A DNA stretch of 64,000 bases from Geojedonia sp051814705 (GCA_051814705.1 JBPWQW010000001.1:1550001-1614000); one strand, 5' to 3'; counted from the stretch's first letter, positions 1-8,825 are shown. Notes: a model not told the origin generated them from the sequence alone. Numbers and translations: made by a program.

Positions 1-309
1 CATAAAACTACAGAAGCATCAGAACGGTTTAAAACTGCAACAGAAAAAATAGAGAAAAACATGGAGCGAGTACTTCAATGCCTAAAAAGCAAGAAATGCA
101 ACGGCGCAGGGGCCTCTTCTGAAAATGATGTTCTTTTTGAGGAGCAGTTACCTACTTTCAAATCTTTGAAAATTAATAATATGGCTTCCAGTAGCAAACA
201 AACCGTACGTGATCTTCAAGAGGCACATTTAGTTTGGGAACACTTGCAATGGCTGTTTTCCATAAGCAGTAAAATGCTCAAACTGACCGCATCTGTGATG
301 CACAAATGA
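1..309 (+). CDS. Possible 3' end of an unrecognised protein-coding gene, cut by the window edge
   Basis: The frame is open from base 1 to a TGA at 307-309, so this may be the C-terminal 102 residues of a longer protein; the first in-window ATG is at 61. The peptide is fairly polar with a helical, charged N-terminal part (about residues 5-30) and no motif that I recognise. Codon use is not obviously random, but no family supports it. The genes to its right run on the opposite strand. It could also be a chance ORF. I assign no function. Confidence 0.35.
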   Translation, partial: HKTTEASERFKTATEKIEKNMERVLQCLKSKKCNGAGASSENDVLFEEQLPTFKSLKINNMASSSKQTVRDLQEAHLVWEHLQWLFSISSKMLKLTASVMHK

Positions 310-490
310 GATCAATCAACTTTTATTTCTCGATTTTTCTAGGCTCTTCTGACGAGTTGGAGATTTCTGGCTTTAGACTTTTAAAATTATCTCTACAATT
401 GAAATCTTCCATTTAAACATCTTCGTATTTATGATGAAAATAGACATAAGCTTAGTAAAGGTTATTTTAACTTGAATCTATTTCACTTTT

Positions 491-1339
491 TTAAGTACGA
501 TGTCTTAATACAAGCACTGGAACTCGTAGGTTGTTTCCCAGCTCCTGGACCAATGGTTTGGACACCATTCTGCTGAAAAAATTGCGTTTTTGGTTGATAA
601 AGGCAACCATATCGCTGTGACGGCTATCGATAAAAGCGTTGATTCCCCCAAGTACCGTTATATTTTCCAATTCATGAAAACTGTGGTCGACATCTATAAA
701 AAGCCTGTCCAATAATTCTTTATTGTCCTGTTGATTCGTATTCAATTTCTCCGATTCTTTCACGTGCAACACGCGTATATCTGCATCGTGCATTTGCGCA
801 ATATTGATCAGATATTTGAGTTCCCTTCGTTTAAAAGGAGTTTTATAATCCGTAGGAAACACGATTTCTTTAGGCGGCATAAACTCAATATCTTCAGGTA
901 TGGCCAGTACAGGACAAGCCTTTATGTTTTCCATAATATTGATGGTATTCATACCAAAAACTACGGTTCTTGAACTGGTCATTCCTTTTGCCCCCATAAT
1001 TATGATGTCAATATCGTTTTTTGCAATCACATCATTTACGCCTTCAAGTAAGGAGTTGTAGGCTGAAATGGTATGGTAGCTATGGTTTGGATTTTTGTCG
1101 TACAGACCAAGTACTTGCATCAAGTCTTCAAACTGTTCTTCTGTATTTGGTTTTTTGATCGTATAGTTGCGCAAACCAGAATAGCTATAATCATAACTAT
1201 CATCTGAATAACTATCTGGATGATAGGTGTTCAGAAAATAGAATGTGCATTTACGACCCGTATAAAGATCCAAGGCGTACCGAGCCGCATTGAGGGCGTC
1301 ATTTGAAAAATCGGTAAGTATAACTATCCTTTTGTCCAT
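491..1339 (-). CDS. Tandem universal stress protein (UspA family)
   Basis: This 282-residue protein has two Usp folds in one chain, the usual length for tandem flavobacterial Usp proteins. The first domain (about 1-150) opens with VILTDFS and carries the nucleotide-binding pattern G-x2-G-x9-G at Gly116, Gly119 and Gly129. The Ser/Thr normally after the last Gly is Met130. The second domain (about 156-282) opens with VFPTDY but lacks the glycine motif, so it probably does not bind ATP. Usp proteins are cytoplasmic and accumulate under starvation or stress. It follows a second Usp gene (1401-2243) on the same strand with a 61-bp gap, and both belong to a stress-protein block that runs to acnA. 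The role is inferred from family only. Confidence 0.9.
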   Translation of the reverse strand: MDKRIVILTDFSNDALNAARYALDLYTGRKCTFYFLNTYHPDSYSDDSYDYSYSGLRNYTIKKPNTEEQFEDLMQVLGLYDKNPNHSYHTISAYNSLLEGVNDVIAKNDIDIIIMGAKGMTSSRTVVFGMNTINIMENIKACPVLAIPEDIEFMPPKEIVFPTDYKTPFKRRELKYLINIAQMHDADIRVLHVKESEKLNTNQQDNKELLDRLFIDVDHSFHELENITVLGGINAFIDSRHSDMVAFINQKRNFFSRMVSKPLVQELGNNLRVPVLVLRHRT

Positions 1340-1400
1340 AATAATAACTTTAATTCATTGATATAATTAGGATGTCATTTAAGTCTCACTATGACCTTGG

Positions 1401-2243
1401 TCAGTTAGAATACGGAATAACCATAAATGGAATGTCAATATGAAACCCAATCTTTTTTATGACCGGTTCGACGAACAGGCGTTCGAAAAAAGTAGATTTG
1501 TTCCGCACCATGACCAAAAAGTCCATGGCTTTCTCGACTTGAAACTGATTAATGGCCTCGATTACACCTTGATCTGGCAGGTCGTTAAAGACTGAATCGA
1601 TGTTGGCAAGAACATCTTTTAGTTTTTGTTTATTCCGCATTTGTTCTTCCATTAAATCGTAACCTGACGATATATGTATGACATCAATGCGTGATTTATA
1701 CATTTTTGAGATTTCCAATAGCTGATGCAACTGTTCTATATCATAATCGATTTCATAATCTGTAGGGAAAAGAACTTTCTGCGGTGCTTTAAATTCAAAT
1801 CCTGATGGCACGGCAATAACCGGACAGGTAGCTGTACAGATAACTTGTGTCGTGTTGGTGCCGAAGATAATGTCTCTGGCATTGGTAGCTCCCTGTGTTC
1901 CCATGATGACCAGGTCTGCCTTTTCATTTTTAGTCATTAAAAGTATGGCATCGGGCAATGTAATAAAGGGTGCACGTAACACAAAGCTATGTTTGGGGTT
2001 CTTAAATTCGTTTTGTAACCGCTGTGTTAGTTCTTTTAATTGTGTCATCACCTTCGCTTGGCTAGGGTCTCCCAAACCACCTTGATCCGAACCGAGCAAC
2101 GAGAATTCCGCTTGAAAAATGGGAGCACTCACGCTGTGGAGCAGATAAAATTTAGTTTCCACATCTTTAAAAAGTTGCACTCCGTATTTGATTGCATTAT
2201 AAGCATTTTCAGAAAAATCGGTGGGAATAATAATGTGTTTCAT
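1401..2243 (-). CDS. Tandem universal stress protein (UspA family)
   Basis: This 280-residue two-domain Usp protein is a paralogue of its downstream neighbour at 491. Domain 1 starts IIPTDFSENA and has the complete ATP-binding pattern G-x2-G-x9-G-T (Gly115, Gly118, Gly128, Thr129). Domain 2 (from about 155) starts LFPTDYE and is degenerate at that motif. The pairing of one competent and one degenerate domain is common in Bacteroidota Usp proteins. It is expected to be cytoplasmic and induced in stationary phase or oxygen limitation. It sits just upstream of the other usp gene and downstream of pirin, all on the minus strand. Confidence 0.9.
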   Translation of the reverse strand: MKHIIIPTDFSENAYNAIKYGVQLFKDVETKFYLLHSVSAPIFQAEFSLLGSDQGGLGDPSQAKVMTQLKELTQRLQNEFKNPKHSFVLRAPFITLPDAILLMTKNEKADLVIMGTQGATNARDIIFGTNTTQVICTATCPVIAVPSGFEFKAPQKVLFPTDYEIDYDIEQLHQLLEISKMYKSRIDVIHISSGYDLMEEQMRNKQKLKDVLANIDSVFNDLPDQGVIEAINQFQVEKAMDFLVMVRNKSTFFERLFVEPVIKKIGFHIDIPFMVIPYSN

Positions 2244-2380
2244 GTTATGTTGGTATTAAGTATTATGTACAAATATTTTTTTAAGTGGCTTTTAGGTATT
2301 CTGTATTCATTCCATTTTGGACTTGATTTCGACCTTGTAAAGTTTATTTTTAATACGCGTTACAATTTTTGCCGTGATGG

Positions 2381-3265
2381 TTATTTTTTATTGTGTGATG
2401 GATAAGGAATAAATTCAATATCATCCCCTTCAATTTTAGGGAATGCTTGTGCCTTCCATTTCTGCTTGGCTTCTTCAATGCGTTCTTTGCTTGATGAAAC
2501 GAAGTTCCAGTCAATAAATCGTTCTTCGGGAAAAGGCTCACCACCAAAAATATAAATAGTGCTATGTTCCTGAATGGTAAATTCACACAGTGCGCTGTCT
2601 TTTGCCACTAATAATTGTTTAGGGTCATAAACATTCCCCTCACTTTCAATGGCGCCTTCAAGAATATACAAACCCGATTCGCCATATAGCTCATCAGCAA
2701 TATTTACAACTTGTTTTGTTTTACTTTTTATTTCAAGCATAAAAAGTTTGCTAAAAACTGGAACTGGTGATTTTCTGCCAAAGGCTTCACCTGCAACTAA
2801 TTTAAATTGCAGATCGCCATCTGCCCATTCTGGAATCTCTTTCTCTTCAATATGGGAAAATTGCGGTTCCATTTGCTCCAGCTTTTTTGGCAATGCCACC
2901 CAAATTTGCAAACCGTGCATATATAATGGAGAATGCCGTAAATAGTCGGGGGTTCGTTCGGAATGCACAATGCCTTTTCCTGCGGTCATCCAGTTGACTG
3001 CTCCCGGCTTTATTTCTACCACATTACCAAGCGTATCACGGTGCATAATGCTACCTTCAAATAAAAAAGTAAGTGTCGAAAGTCCAATATGAGGATGAGG
3101 TAGCACATCAAAATGCTCTCGCTCACTTAACTTAACGGGCCCCATATGGTCAATGTAAATAAAAGGGCCCACCATCCTTTTTTGGCGGAACGGCAATAAT
3201 CGCCCCACCATAAATTTACCGATGCTGGCGGCTCTTTCTTCAATTATTAGTTTGATGTTTGACAT
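2381..3265 (-). CDS. Pirin family protein
   Basis: This 294-residue bicupin has the pirin N-terminal signature. The likely metal ligands are His57 and His59 in the LPHPHIGLSTLTFLFEGS stretch, and His101 and Glu103 in GIVHSER. The C-terminal cupin spans about residues 170-285. Bacterial pirins are iron-binding cytoplasmic proteins; some have quercetin 2,3-dioxygenase activity and others act as redox regulators, and the sequence does not decide between these. It lies 18 bp downstream of the HPF-like gene and is probably co-transcribed with it. The stress-protein neighbourhood fits a redox-linked role. Confidence 0.9.
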   Translation of the reverse strand: MSNIKLIIEERAASIGKFMVGRLLPFRQKRMVGPFIYIDHMGPVKLSEREHFDVLPHPHIGLSTLTFLFEGSIMHRDTLGNVVEIKPGAVNWMTAGKGIVHSERTPDYLRHSPLYMHGLQIWVALPKKLEQMEPQFSHIEEKEIPEWADGDLQFKLVAGEAFGRKSPVPVFSKLFMLEIKSKTKQVVNIADELYGESGLYILEGAIESEGNVYDPKQLLVAKDSALCEFTIQEHSTIYIFGGEPFPEERFIDWNFVSSSKERIEEAKQKWKAQAFPKIEGDDIEFIPYPSHNKK

Positions 3266-3283
3266 ACTCTGTAAAATTTTTAG

Positions 3284-3589
3284 TTATCGTTTGTCCAATT
3301 GGCTTCGCAATTTATCTTCTACATTAGTCAATAGCGCATGGAAATTGTCTCCATATTCTGAAGCAAATGGATCATTGCCCGGAATGCCAAGACGGATACT
3401 GACCTGTTTTTGTTGAGTCTTTTTTTCTTTTTTATCTTCTAAATAGATATCTGCCCATTCAATTTTGTCATAAAACCGACTCAGTCGCGTGATACATTTA
3501 CGTATGGTGTCCTTCACATCTTCTTCGATAGTGATATCTACCGCCTGAATGTTAATTTTTATTCCCGGAATATTCTCAGTGTATTGCAT
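3284..3589 (-). CDS. Ribosome hibernation promoting factor / RaiA-like (HPF family, short form)
   Basis: This 101-residue protein has the S30AE/HPF layout: an N-terminal beta strand (IKINIQAVDI), the helix DVKDTIRKCITRLSRFYDKI, and the strand pattern WADIYLEDK. It matches the short HPF/YfiA form, which binds the 30S decoding centre and inactivates ribosomes in stationary phase. It lacks the C-terminal dimerisation domain of long HPF. It is followed at 18 bp by pirin and preceded by dps, all on the minus strand, which agrees with a stationary-phase role. A family-typical Flavobacteriaceae variant; the substrate is assumed by homology. Confidence 0.8.
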   Translation of the reverse strand: MQYTENIPGIKINIQAVDITIEEDVKDTIRKCITRLSRFYDKIEWADIYLEDKKEKKTQQKQVSIRLGIPGNDPFASEYGDNFHALLTNVEDKLRSQLDKR

Positions 3590-3671
3590 AAATTTGTATT
3601 TAATATTTAATTCGGTTGCCTTTGCAACATTTTCATTATAAGTAGAATACGCTTTATAGCGATTGAATTAA

Positions 3672-4145
3672 TTATTTTAAATAGGCGGAATACATCCAAA
3701 CTAATTTTTCCTGTTCACGAATGTAATCGCTCATCAGTGCATTGGTTCCTTCGTCTTCTGCATCTGCTGATAACTCCAGAAGTTCTCGTTGAAGTGTGAT
3801 TATAATTTTGAAGGATTCAAGTGTGTTTTTCATATCCTGAATTCCGTCTGCCGCCTCAGAACTTTCTTTGATCTTTGCCTCTTTTTGATAGATTGAGAAT
3901 TTATGGTTTGGAGTGTGACCAAGAGTCCTAATTCGCTCTGCCACTTCATCAATTTTTACAAATAAATCTTCATAGAGCTCTTGGAATTTATCGTGTAGTT
4001 CGAAGAATTTATCCCCTTTGATGTTCCAGTGATATCCTCTTATATTTTGATAAAATATTGAATAATCTGCTAAAAGTTCATTGAGTTTTTCTGCAAGTTT
4101 TTTAGATTTTGCTACGTCTAAACCAATTGAATTTAATTTTGTCAT
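3672..4145 (-). CDS. dps: Dps family DNA-binding/ferritin-like protein
   Basis: This 157-residue four-helix protein has the Dps ferroxidase signature: His39 in GYHWNI, His51 in FFELHDKF, and Asp66 and Glu70 in IDEVAERIRTLG. The residue four after His51, often acidic in Dps proteins, is Gln55. Dps forms dodecamers that oxidise Fe(II) with peroxide, store iron and protect DNA. The N-terminus is short, so DNA binding would rely on the few lysines of residues 1-20. Upstream at 4188-4209 is a perfect 22-bp palindrome, 42 bp from the start codon, which may regulate it or end the upstream gene. Confidence 0.93.
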   Translation of the reverse strand: MTKLNSIGLDVAKSKKLAEKLNELLADYSIFYQNIRGYHWNIKGDKFFELHDKFQELYEDLFVKIDEVAERIRTLGHTPNHKFSIYQKEAKIKESSEAADGIQDMKNTLESFKIIITLQRELLELSADAEDEGTNALMSDYIREQEKLVWMYSAYLK

Positions 4146-4187
4146 TTTCTTAAGTTTTATGAATTAATTGTATTATAATTTATTTTT

Positions 4188-4209
4188 TAGTGGTTGATAT
4201 CAACCACTA
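4188..4209. promoter_or_regulatory. Perfect 22-bp palindrome between the FrnE-like gene and dps
   Basis: The half-site TAGTGGTTGAT is followed directly by its exact reverse complement, with no spacer. It lies 42 bp upstream of the dps start and 44 bp downstream of the FrnE-like stop codon on the same strand. It could be an operator for dps or a hairpin terminator of the upstream gene. The T- and A-rich flanks suit a terminator on either strand but the T-runs are short. The sequence alone does not decide. Confidence 0.5.
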
Positions 4210-4253
4210 TTTTACTTCCGAAGGGTCATTTGCCAGTGTTTCAAACCTTTTTT

Positions 4254-5177
4254 CTACAGTCTCATCCAAATCGACCCATTCTTTGTTGTTAGTTTTTCCA
4301 GTTTTCCAGTATTATAAAGTTCATTTAAAACATTCTCACTTTCTAACCTTGGAGTTCCCGATAGTTCAGCAAACTCTTTTGCTGTTAACGAATGATATTT
4401 TGAGAAGAGTGTTTCCCAGTTTTTACTGTATTCACTTTTCACAGCATCTGGATTTAATTTTAGAATGGCCATTTCGTAAAAAGCATAAGGCCGTGTGCCA
4501 TATACGATTTCTTTATTGCCCGAATCGTCTAAAAAGAACATCGTAGGAAATCCTCTTACACCCAGTTCTTTTCCTAACTTCAAATCGGCTTCAAACAATA
4601 CTTTTGCATTATTTTCAAAATCAGATTTGAACTTTTCTGTATTTAATCCTACTTTTTTAGCAGCAACTTCTAAATATTCCCGCTTGGCGATATTTTTCTT
4701 TTGTAGAAAAACCAGTTCTCTTATTTCCCGAAGAAATAAAATCGCTTTTTCATGGTCTTGAATTTGAGCGGCTTTAAAGGCAATGGATGGGGGATAAGAA
4801 GAGTCTAAAGGGTCTTCCAACCATATATCTCCATCAATGGGCATATCGTAATGAACACTCACGTCATCCCAGTGATGGGCCACGTCTGATGGTTTTCCGA
4901 TGCCACCGCTATTGTAACTCCAATCGGGCAATAAACCTCCCATTCTATAGTCTATTTCGATTACATCGCCATATTCTAATTTAAGTTTACGCAATTGAGG
5001 CTCTATACCCCAACACGATGAGCAAATAGGATCTGTGTAATAAATGAGCTTTACAGATTTCTTTGTGGATTGCACATTGCTTTGAGATTCAGAATTCATA
5101 GTTGCATCTCCTGTTTCACACATTCCGGTTTCTATGTCGCATAAAAGCGGATTATTCTTTAATGTTTCGTTATTCAT
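4254..5177 (-). CDS. DsbA family protein, FrnE / SpxH(YjbH)-like
   Basis: This 307-residue protein has a thioredoxin-type active site at Cys52-Ser-Ser-Cys55 (TDPICSSCWGIEPQL), then the GGLLPDW stretch typical of the FrnE/ClpXP-adaptor SpxH group of DsbA-fold proteins. The cis-Pro region GVRGFPTMFFLD lies near residue 210. A cysteine-containing N-terminal tag (LLCDIETGMCETG, residues 11-23) is also present. There is no signal peptide, so it is cytoplasmic. In Firmicutes the related YjbH/SpxH delivers Spx to ClpXP; in Deinococcus FrnE is a disulfide isomerase. Notably, the next gene upstream (5442-5846) encodes an Spx/ArsC-fold protein. Whether this pair works like SpxH-Spx is inference. Confidence 0.82.
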   Translation of the reverse strand: MNNETLKNNPLLCDIETGMCETGDATMNSESQSNVQSTKKSVKLIYYTDPICSSCWGIEPQLRKLKLEYGDVIEIDYRMGGLLPDWSYNSGGIGKPSDVAHHWDDVSVHYDMPIDGDIWLEDPLDSSYPPSIAFKAAQIQDHEKAILFLREIRELVFLQKKNIAKREYLEVAAKKVGLNTEKFKSDFENNAKVLFEADLKLGKELGVRGFPTMFFLDDSGNKEIVYGTRPYAFYEMAILKLNPDAVKSEYSKNWETLFSKYHSLTAKEFAELSGTPRLESENVLNELYNTGKLEKLTTKNGSIWMRL

Positions 5178-5441
5178 GTTATTTTTATTGTCCTTGTCAA
5201 GCTGAAATGCTTAACCAAGAAATTAGTAATATGGAGTTAGTTTACTTCTTCTGAAGTCGCAAACTCTTCCCTTTTTGTGATAAAATCATTTTCTACGGTA
5301 TTTATCTGAATTCATTTTTTCTTTAATTTCATTCCTGATTGTTTTAAGCTTTAATGTTCATGGCTTAACACAACAATCATGTTTTCTTCAACCACTATTC
5401 CTATGGTGTTCCAATTGAGAAACTGCACACAAAACAGCGAT

Positions 5442-5846
5442 TCATATCCTCATAATATCCGTTGGTGTTTCCACCAAAATGGTTCTGTCACCCCGCAAGG
5501 CTATAGGCTGTTTCATGATTTCGGGATGGTTCTGTATCATGGTTATCCAATCTTCGGAAGAGAAACATTGAAAAGTAAATTTCCTTCTGTATTTGTAATG
5601 TTCCTGATTTACCATTTCTTGGATTGGCATGCCCAAGCGATCTGCCAGTTCTGTAATTTGAGTGCCCGTTATCGGGGTTTTTAAAATGTCGATTTCTTGT
5701 ACAGCAAGACCGTGCGTCTTTGCATATGCCAATGCCTGTTTTCCTCTTTGAGATCTGGAATTATAAAACAGAGTAATTTGCCTATCTGATGTGGATATAA
5801 CTCCCGTATTACTTCTTGACCTGTTAGTGTTAATTTTATTTGCCAT
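5442..5846 (-). CDS. ArsC/Spx-fold protein lacking the catalytic cysteines
   Basis: This 134-residue protein has the ArsC/Spx thioredoxin-like fold: an N-terminal strand QITLFYNS, a helix, and the C-terminal stretch MKQPIALRGDRTILVETPTD resembling the ArsC ending. At the active-site position, where arsenate reductase has CX5R and Spx has CxxC, it reads NSRSQRG (29-35), with no cysteine. It therefore should not reduce arsenate, whatever automatic naming says. It lies 7 bp downstream of acnA, so it is probably in its operon. A FrnE/SpxH-like gene follows after 264 bp. A regulatory or binding role is possible, but the function is unknown. Confidence 0.75.
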   Translation of the reverse strand: MANKINTNRSRSNTGVISTSDRQITLFYNSRSQRGKQALAYAKTHGLAVQEIDILKTPITGTQITELADRLGMPIQEMVNQEHYKYRRKFTFQCFSSEDWITMIQNHPEIMKQPIALRGDRTILVETPTDIMRI

Positions 5847-5853
5847 GATTAAA

Positions 5854-8634
5854 TTATTCTTCTAAAAATTGACGAAGCACATATTGCAAAATACCTCCTT
5901 GTTTTATGTATTCGATTTCGATTTCTGAATCCAGACGGATTATCGCCTTGAACGTGATTTCGGAACCGTCTTCTTTTCTGGCGGTTACATCGAGTTCCTT
6001 ACCTGGTTTAAGGCCTTCTTCTATTCCAGTAATGGACATGGTTTCTTGTCCAGATAATCCCAGAGTATTGGCATCTTCCCCTAGTTTGAACTTCAAGGGT
6101 AAAACGCCCATTCCCACCAAATTGGACCGGTGAATACGTTCGTACGAACTGGCAATGACCGCTTTCACACCTAATAAACTGGCCCCTTTTGCCGCCCAAT
6201 CTCGTGAAGATCCTGAACCGTATTCACTGCCGGCCAGTACAATCAAAGGCGTATTGTTTTCCATATACTTCATTGCGGCATCGTACACACTCATGTCCTT
6301 GTTTTCTGGAAAATAAGTTGTAAAACCACCCTGTTTTGAGACAATTTCATTCTTGATAAACACATTGGCGAAAGTACCCCGCATCATCACTTCGTGGTTG
6401 CCCCTTCTAGAACCATAGGAATTGAACATGGTTCGTTCTACCCCTTTCGATTTTAGGTACTGACCTGCTGGACTCTCTTCTGAAAAGGAGCCTGCTGGTG
6501 AAATATGATCCGTAGTGACCGAGTCGCCCAACTTCATCAGCACTCTTGCATTGGTAATGTTTCGCAATGGTTCGGGTGTCTCGCTAATATCTTTGAAGAA
6601 CGGAATTTCCTTGATGTAAGTAGAATCGTCCTTCCACTCATAGTCCAATCCCGTAGGGGCTGGAAGGTTTTTCCATTGTTCTTCCCCGTCAAAAATAACG
6701 GCGTATTCCTTGGCATAATCTTCCTTGGTCGTAGCACTTTCAATGGCTTCCTGAATTTCTTGTTGGCTAGGCCAGATATCTTTTAAGTAAACATCCTGTC
6801 CATTTACGTCTTGGGTCAGGGGTTCTTCCAACAGGTTAACATCCACACGACCAGCAATGGCATAAGCTACCACCAGCATGGGCGAAGCCAAGAAGTTCAT
6901 CCGTATCTTGGGGTGAATTCTGGCTTCAAAATTCCGGTTACCGCTCAGCACCGAAGCGGCCACGAGGTCACATTCGTCTATTGCTTTTTCAATATGCGGT
7001 GGCAGGGGGCCCGAGTTGCCGATACAGGTAGTACAACCGTAGCCCACCACGTGGAATTTTAAGGCTTCAAGGTGCTGTAACAGGCCGGCACGCCTTAAAT
7101 AATTAGTTACAACTTTGGAACCGGGAGCCAAGGACGTCTTTACCCAAGGTTTTACATCCAAGCCTTTTTCTATAGCTTTTTTTGCCACCAAACCCGCTCC
7201 CAACATGACGGATGGGTTAGAGGTATTCGTACAAGAAGTAATAGCCGCCACCACGATGGAGCCATCACTCAAAGCATATTCTTGATTGCCCTTGCTGATC
7301 CGAACGGAATGCAATGCAGAACCCTTCTGTATCGATACTTCCACGTCCTCTGCCATTTCTTGATCCCGGAACCGCTTGTTAAAACGCGTGCCCGAACCGC
7401 CTTCGGCATACCAGGTTTCACGTTCTTCCAGCGGCACATAATCTCTGCCGTGCATCTCTTTTAATAGATTTCCGAATTGGTCTTTCAGGTCCTTGACCAA
7501 TATTTTATCCTGTGGTCGTTTAGGCCCGGCGACCGACGGTTGTAATGTGGACAAGTCCACCGTGACCACATCGGAATATTCTATGTTTTCCTTGCCAGTA
7601 CGCCACAAGAGGTTGTTTTTACAGTATTGTTCTACCAAATCGATTTGTTTTTGGTCGCGATTGGTTTTTTCCATATACCGAAGGGTCTGACCGTCAATGG
7701 GAAAATAGGTAATTGTACAACCAAATTCGGGAGACATATTGGCAATGGTGGCGCGGTCTGGCACGGACAAATGGTCTAGACCGTCGCCGAATACTTCCAC
7801 AAAATCGCCAACTACGCCATATTTACGCATTTGGTTTGTGATTTCAAGTACCATATCGGTAGCGGTAATGCCTTCGGGTAGTTTTCCTTTTAACTGTAAG
7901 CCGATAACCTTCGGACTGGAGAAATAAATAGGTTGTCCCAAGAGTGCCGCTTCGGCCTCTATACCGCCAACGCCCCAGCCCACAACACCAATTCCATTCA
8001 CCATAGGCGTATGCGAATCAGTACCGACCAAGGTGTCGGGATAAGCCCAGCCATTCCTATTAACGACGACTTTTGCTAAATATTCGAGGTTTACCTGGTG
8101 GCAGATCCCCATTCCCGGAGGTACGACCGTAAAATCTTCAAACGCATTCTGCGCCCATTTCAACAGTTCGTAACGTTCGCTATTACGCTTGTATTCATAT
8201 TCCACATTCTTTTTATAGGCATAATCAGTACCGAAAAAATCGACCTGGACCGAATGATCGATAACTAGATCTACGGGTACTTTCGGGTTTATCTTCGACC
8301 CATCCTTGCCCTTGCGGATGGCTTCGGAACGGATCGCGGCAATGTCGACCACAGCGGGAACACCCGTAAAATCCTGCATAAGCACACGGGCCGGTTTATA
8401 AGGAATAGACGTATCGCTGCCTTTCGGGTTCCAGTTGATAAGATTTTCTATATGTTCATCGTTTACCAAAAAACCATCATAGTTCCGCAAGGCGTTTTCC
8501 AATAAAATACGAATGGAAAATGGTAGTTTTTTTACATGTGGGTGCGCTTCAACCACTTTTTCGAGATTGATGATATTAACTTTTTTACCATTCACATTTA
8601 ATGTACTTCTGAACGTATTTTTATCCGTTTTCAT
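5854..8634 (-). CDS. acnA: Aconitate hydratase (AcnA/IRP type)
   Basis: This 926-residue protein interconverts citrate and isocitrate in the TCA cycle, in the cytoplasm. The 4Fe-4S ligands are visible: Cys468 in AITSCTNTSNPSV, and Cys534 and Cys537 in GYGCTTCIGNSGPLPP. The swivel domain includes GSEYGSGSSRDWAAKG. Length and order match the monomeric AcnA/iron-regulatory-protein class rather than AcnB. It heads a minus-strand unit followed at 7 bp by the ArsC/Spx-like gene. Upstream lie a good Bacteroidota promoter (8796-8825) and a long leader with inverted repeats. AcnA-class proteins can bind RNA when the cluster is lost, which makes the leader interesting. Confidence 0.97.
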   Translation of the reverse strand: MKTDKNTFRSTLNVNGKKVNIINLEKVVEAHPHVKKLPFSIRILLENALRNYDGFLVNDEHIENLINWNPKGSDTSIPYKPARVLMQDFTGVPAVVDIAAIRSEAIRKGKDGSKINPKVPVDLVIDHSVQVDFFGTDYAYKKNVEYEYKRNSERYELLKWAQNAFEDFTVVPPGMGICHQVNLEYLAKVVVNRNGWAYPDTLVGTDSHTPMVNGIGVVGWGVGGIEAEAALLGQPIYFSSPKVIGLQLKGKLPEGITATDMVLEITNQMRKYGVVGDFVEVFGDGLDHLSVPDRATIANMSPEFGCTITYFPIDGQTLRYMEKTNRDQKQIDLVEQYCKNNLLWRTGKENIEYSDVVTVDLSTLQPSVAGPKRPQDKILVKDLKDQFGNLLKEMHGRDYVPLEERETWYAEGGSGTRFNKRFRDQEMAEDVEVSIQKGSALHSVRISKGNQEYALSDGSIVVAAITSCTNTSNPSVMLGAGLVAKKAIEKGLDVKPWVKTSLAPGSKVVTNYLRRAGLLQHLEALKFHVVGYGCTTCIGNSGPLPPHIEKAIDECDLVAASVLSGNRNFEARIHPKIRMNFLASPMLVVAYAIAGRVDVNLLEEPLTQDVNGQDVYLKDIWPSQQEIQEAIESATTKEDYAKEYAVIFDGEEQWKNLPAPTGLDYEWKDDSTYIKEIPFFKDISETPEPLRNITNARVLMKLGDSVTTDHISPAGSFSEESPAGQYLKSKGVERTMFNSYGSRRGNHEVMMRGTFANVFIKNEIVSKQGGFTTYFPENKDMSVYDAAMKYMENNTPLIVLAGSEYGSGSSRDWAAKGASLLGVKAVIASSYERIHRSNLVGMGVLPLKFKLGEDANTLGLSGQETMSITGIEEGLKPGKELDVTARKEDGSEITFKAIIRLDSEIEIEYIKQGGILQYVLRQFLEE

Positions 8635-8717
8635 ATTTGTAAAAATTTTACTGGTTCCAATTGAAATATACTGAATATAAAGACCATTTACTCCTGATTA
8701 ACTGAATTTTAACAACA

Positions 8718-8766
8718 AACCCTAATCCTTTTGACAAGGTATGTAAAGACTTCTGCTTTTAGGGTT
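8718..8766 (-). promoter_or_regulatory. Hairpin-capable leader region upstream of acnA
   Basis: The 8-bp arms AACCCTAA (8718-8725) and TTAGGGTT (8759-8766) are exact inverted repeats. They enclose a smaller hairpin, CCTT-TTGAC-AAGG (8727-8739). With the predicted transcription start near 8789, the whole structure would lie in the 5' leader of acnA mRNA, about 85-130 bases before the start codon. No known riboswitch family is recognised. Confidence 0.4.
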
Positions 8767-8795
8767 AGATTAGGTCTTTAAAATTGTTTAATCCA

Positions 8796-8825
8796 CAAAA
8801 ATAGATACCTGTAACAAGATACAAA
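8796..8825 (-). promoter_or_regulatory. Predicted acnA promoter (Bacteroidota type)
   Basis: Read on the minus strand, TTTG at 8822-8825 is separated by 18 bp from TATTTTTG at 8796-8803, which fits the TTTG / TAnnTTTG consensus of the Bacteroidota primary sigma factor. The implied start is near 8789, giving a leader of about 155 bases. Confidence 0.5.

Noticed and set aside
2255..2285. TATTATGTACAAATATT near the usp gene as a fifth GntR operator
   Set aside because: Only one half-site is present and the palindrome is broken; it is far from the locus.
2040..2405. Plus-strand 121-aa ORF between the usp and pirin genes
   Set aside because: More than half is antisense to the usp gene and the peptide has no recognisable domain or plausible signal.
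5442..5846. Naming the ArsC-fold protein an arsenate reductase
   Set aside because: The catalytic cysteine position is occupied by Ser/Arg residues (NSRSQRG), so reductase activity is not supported.
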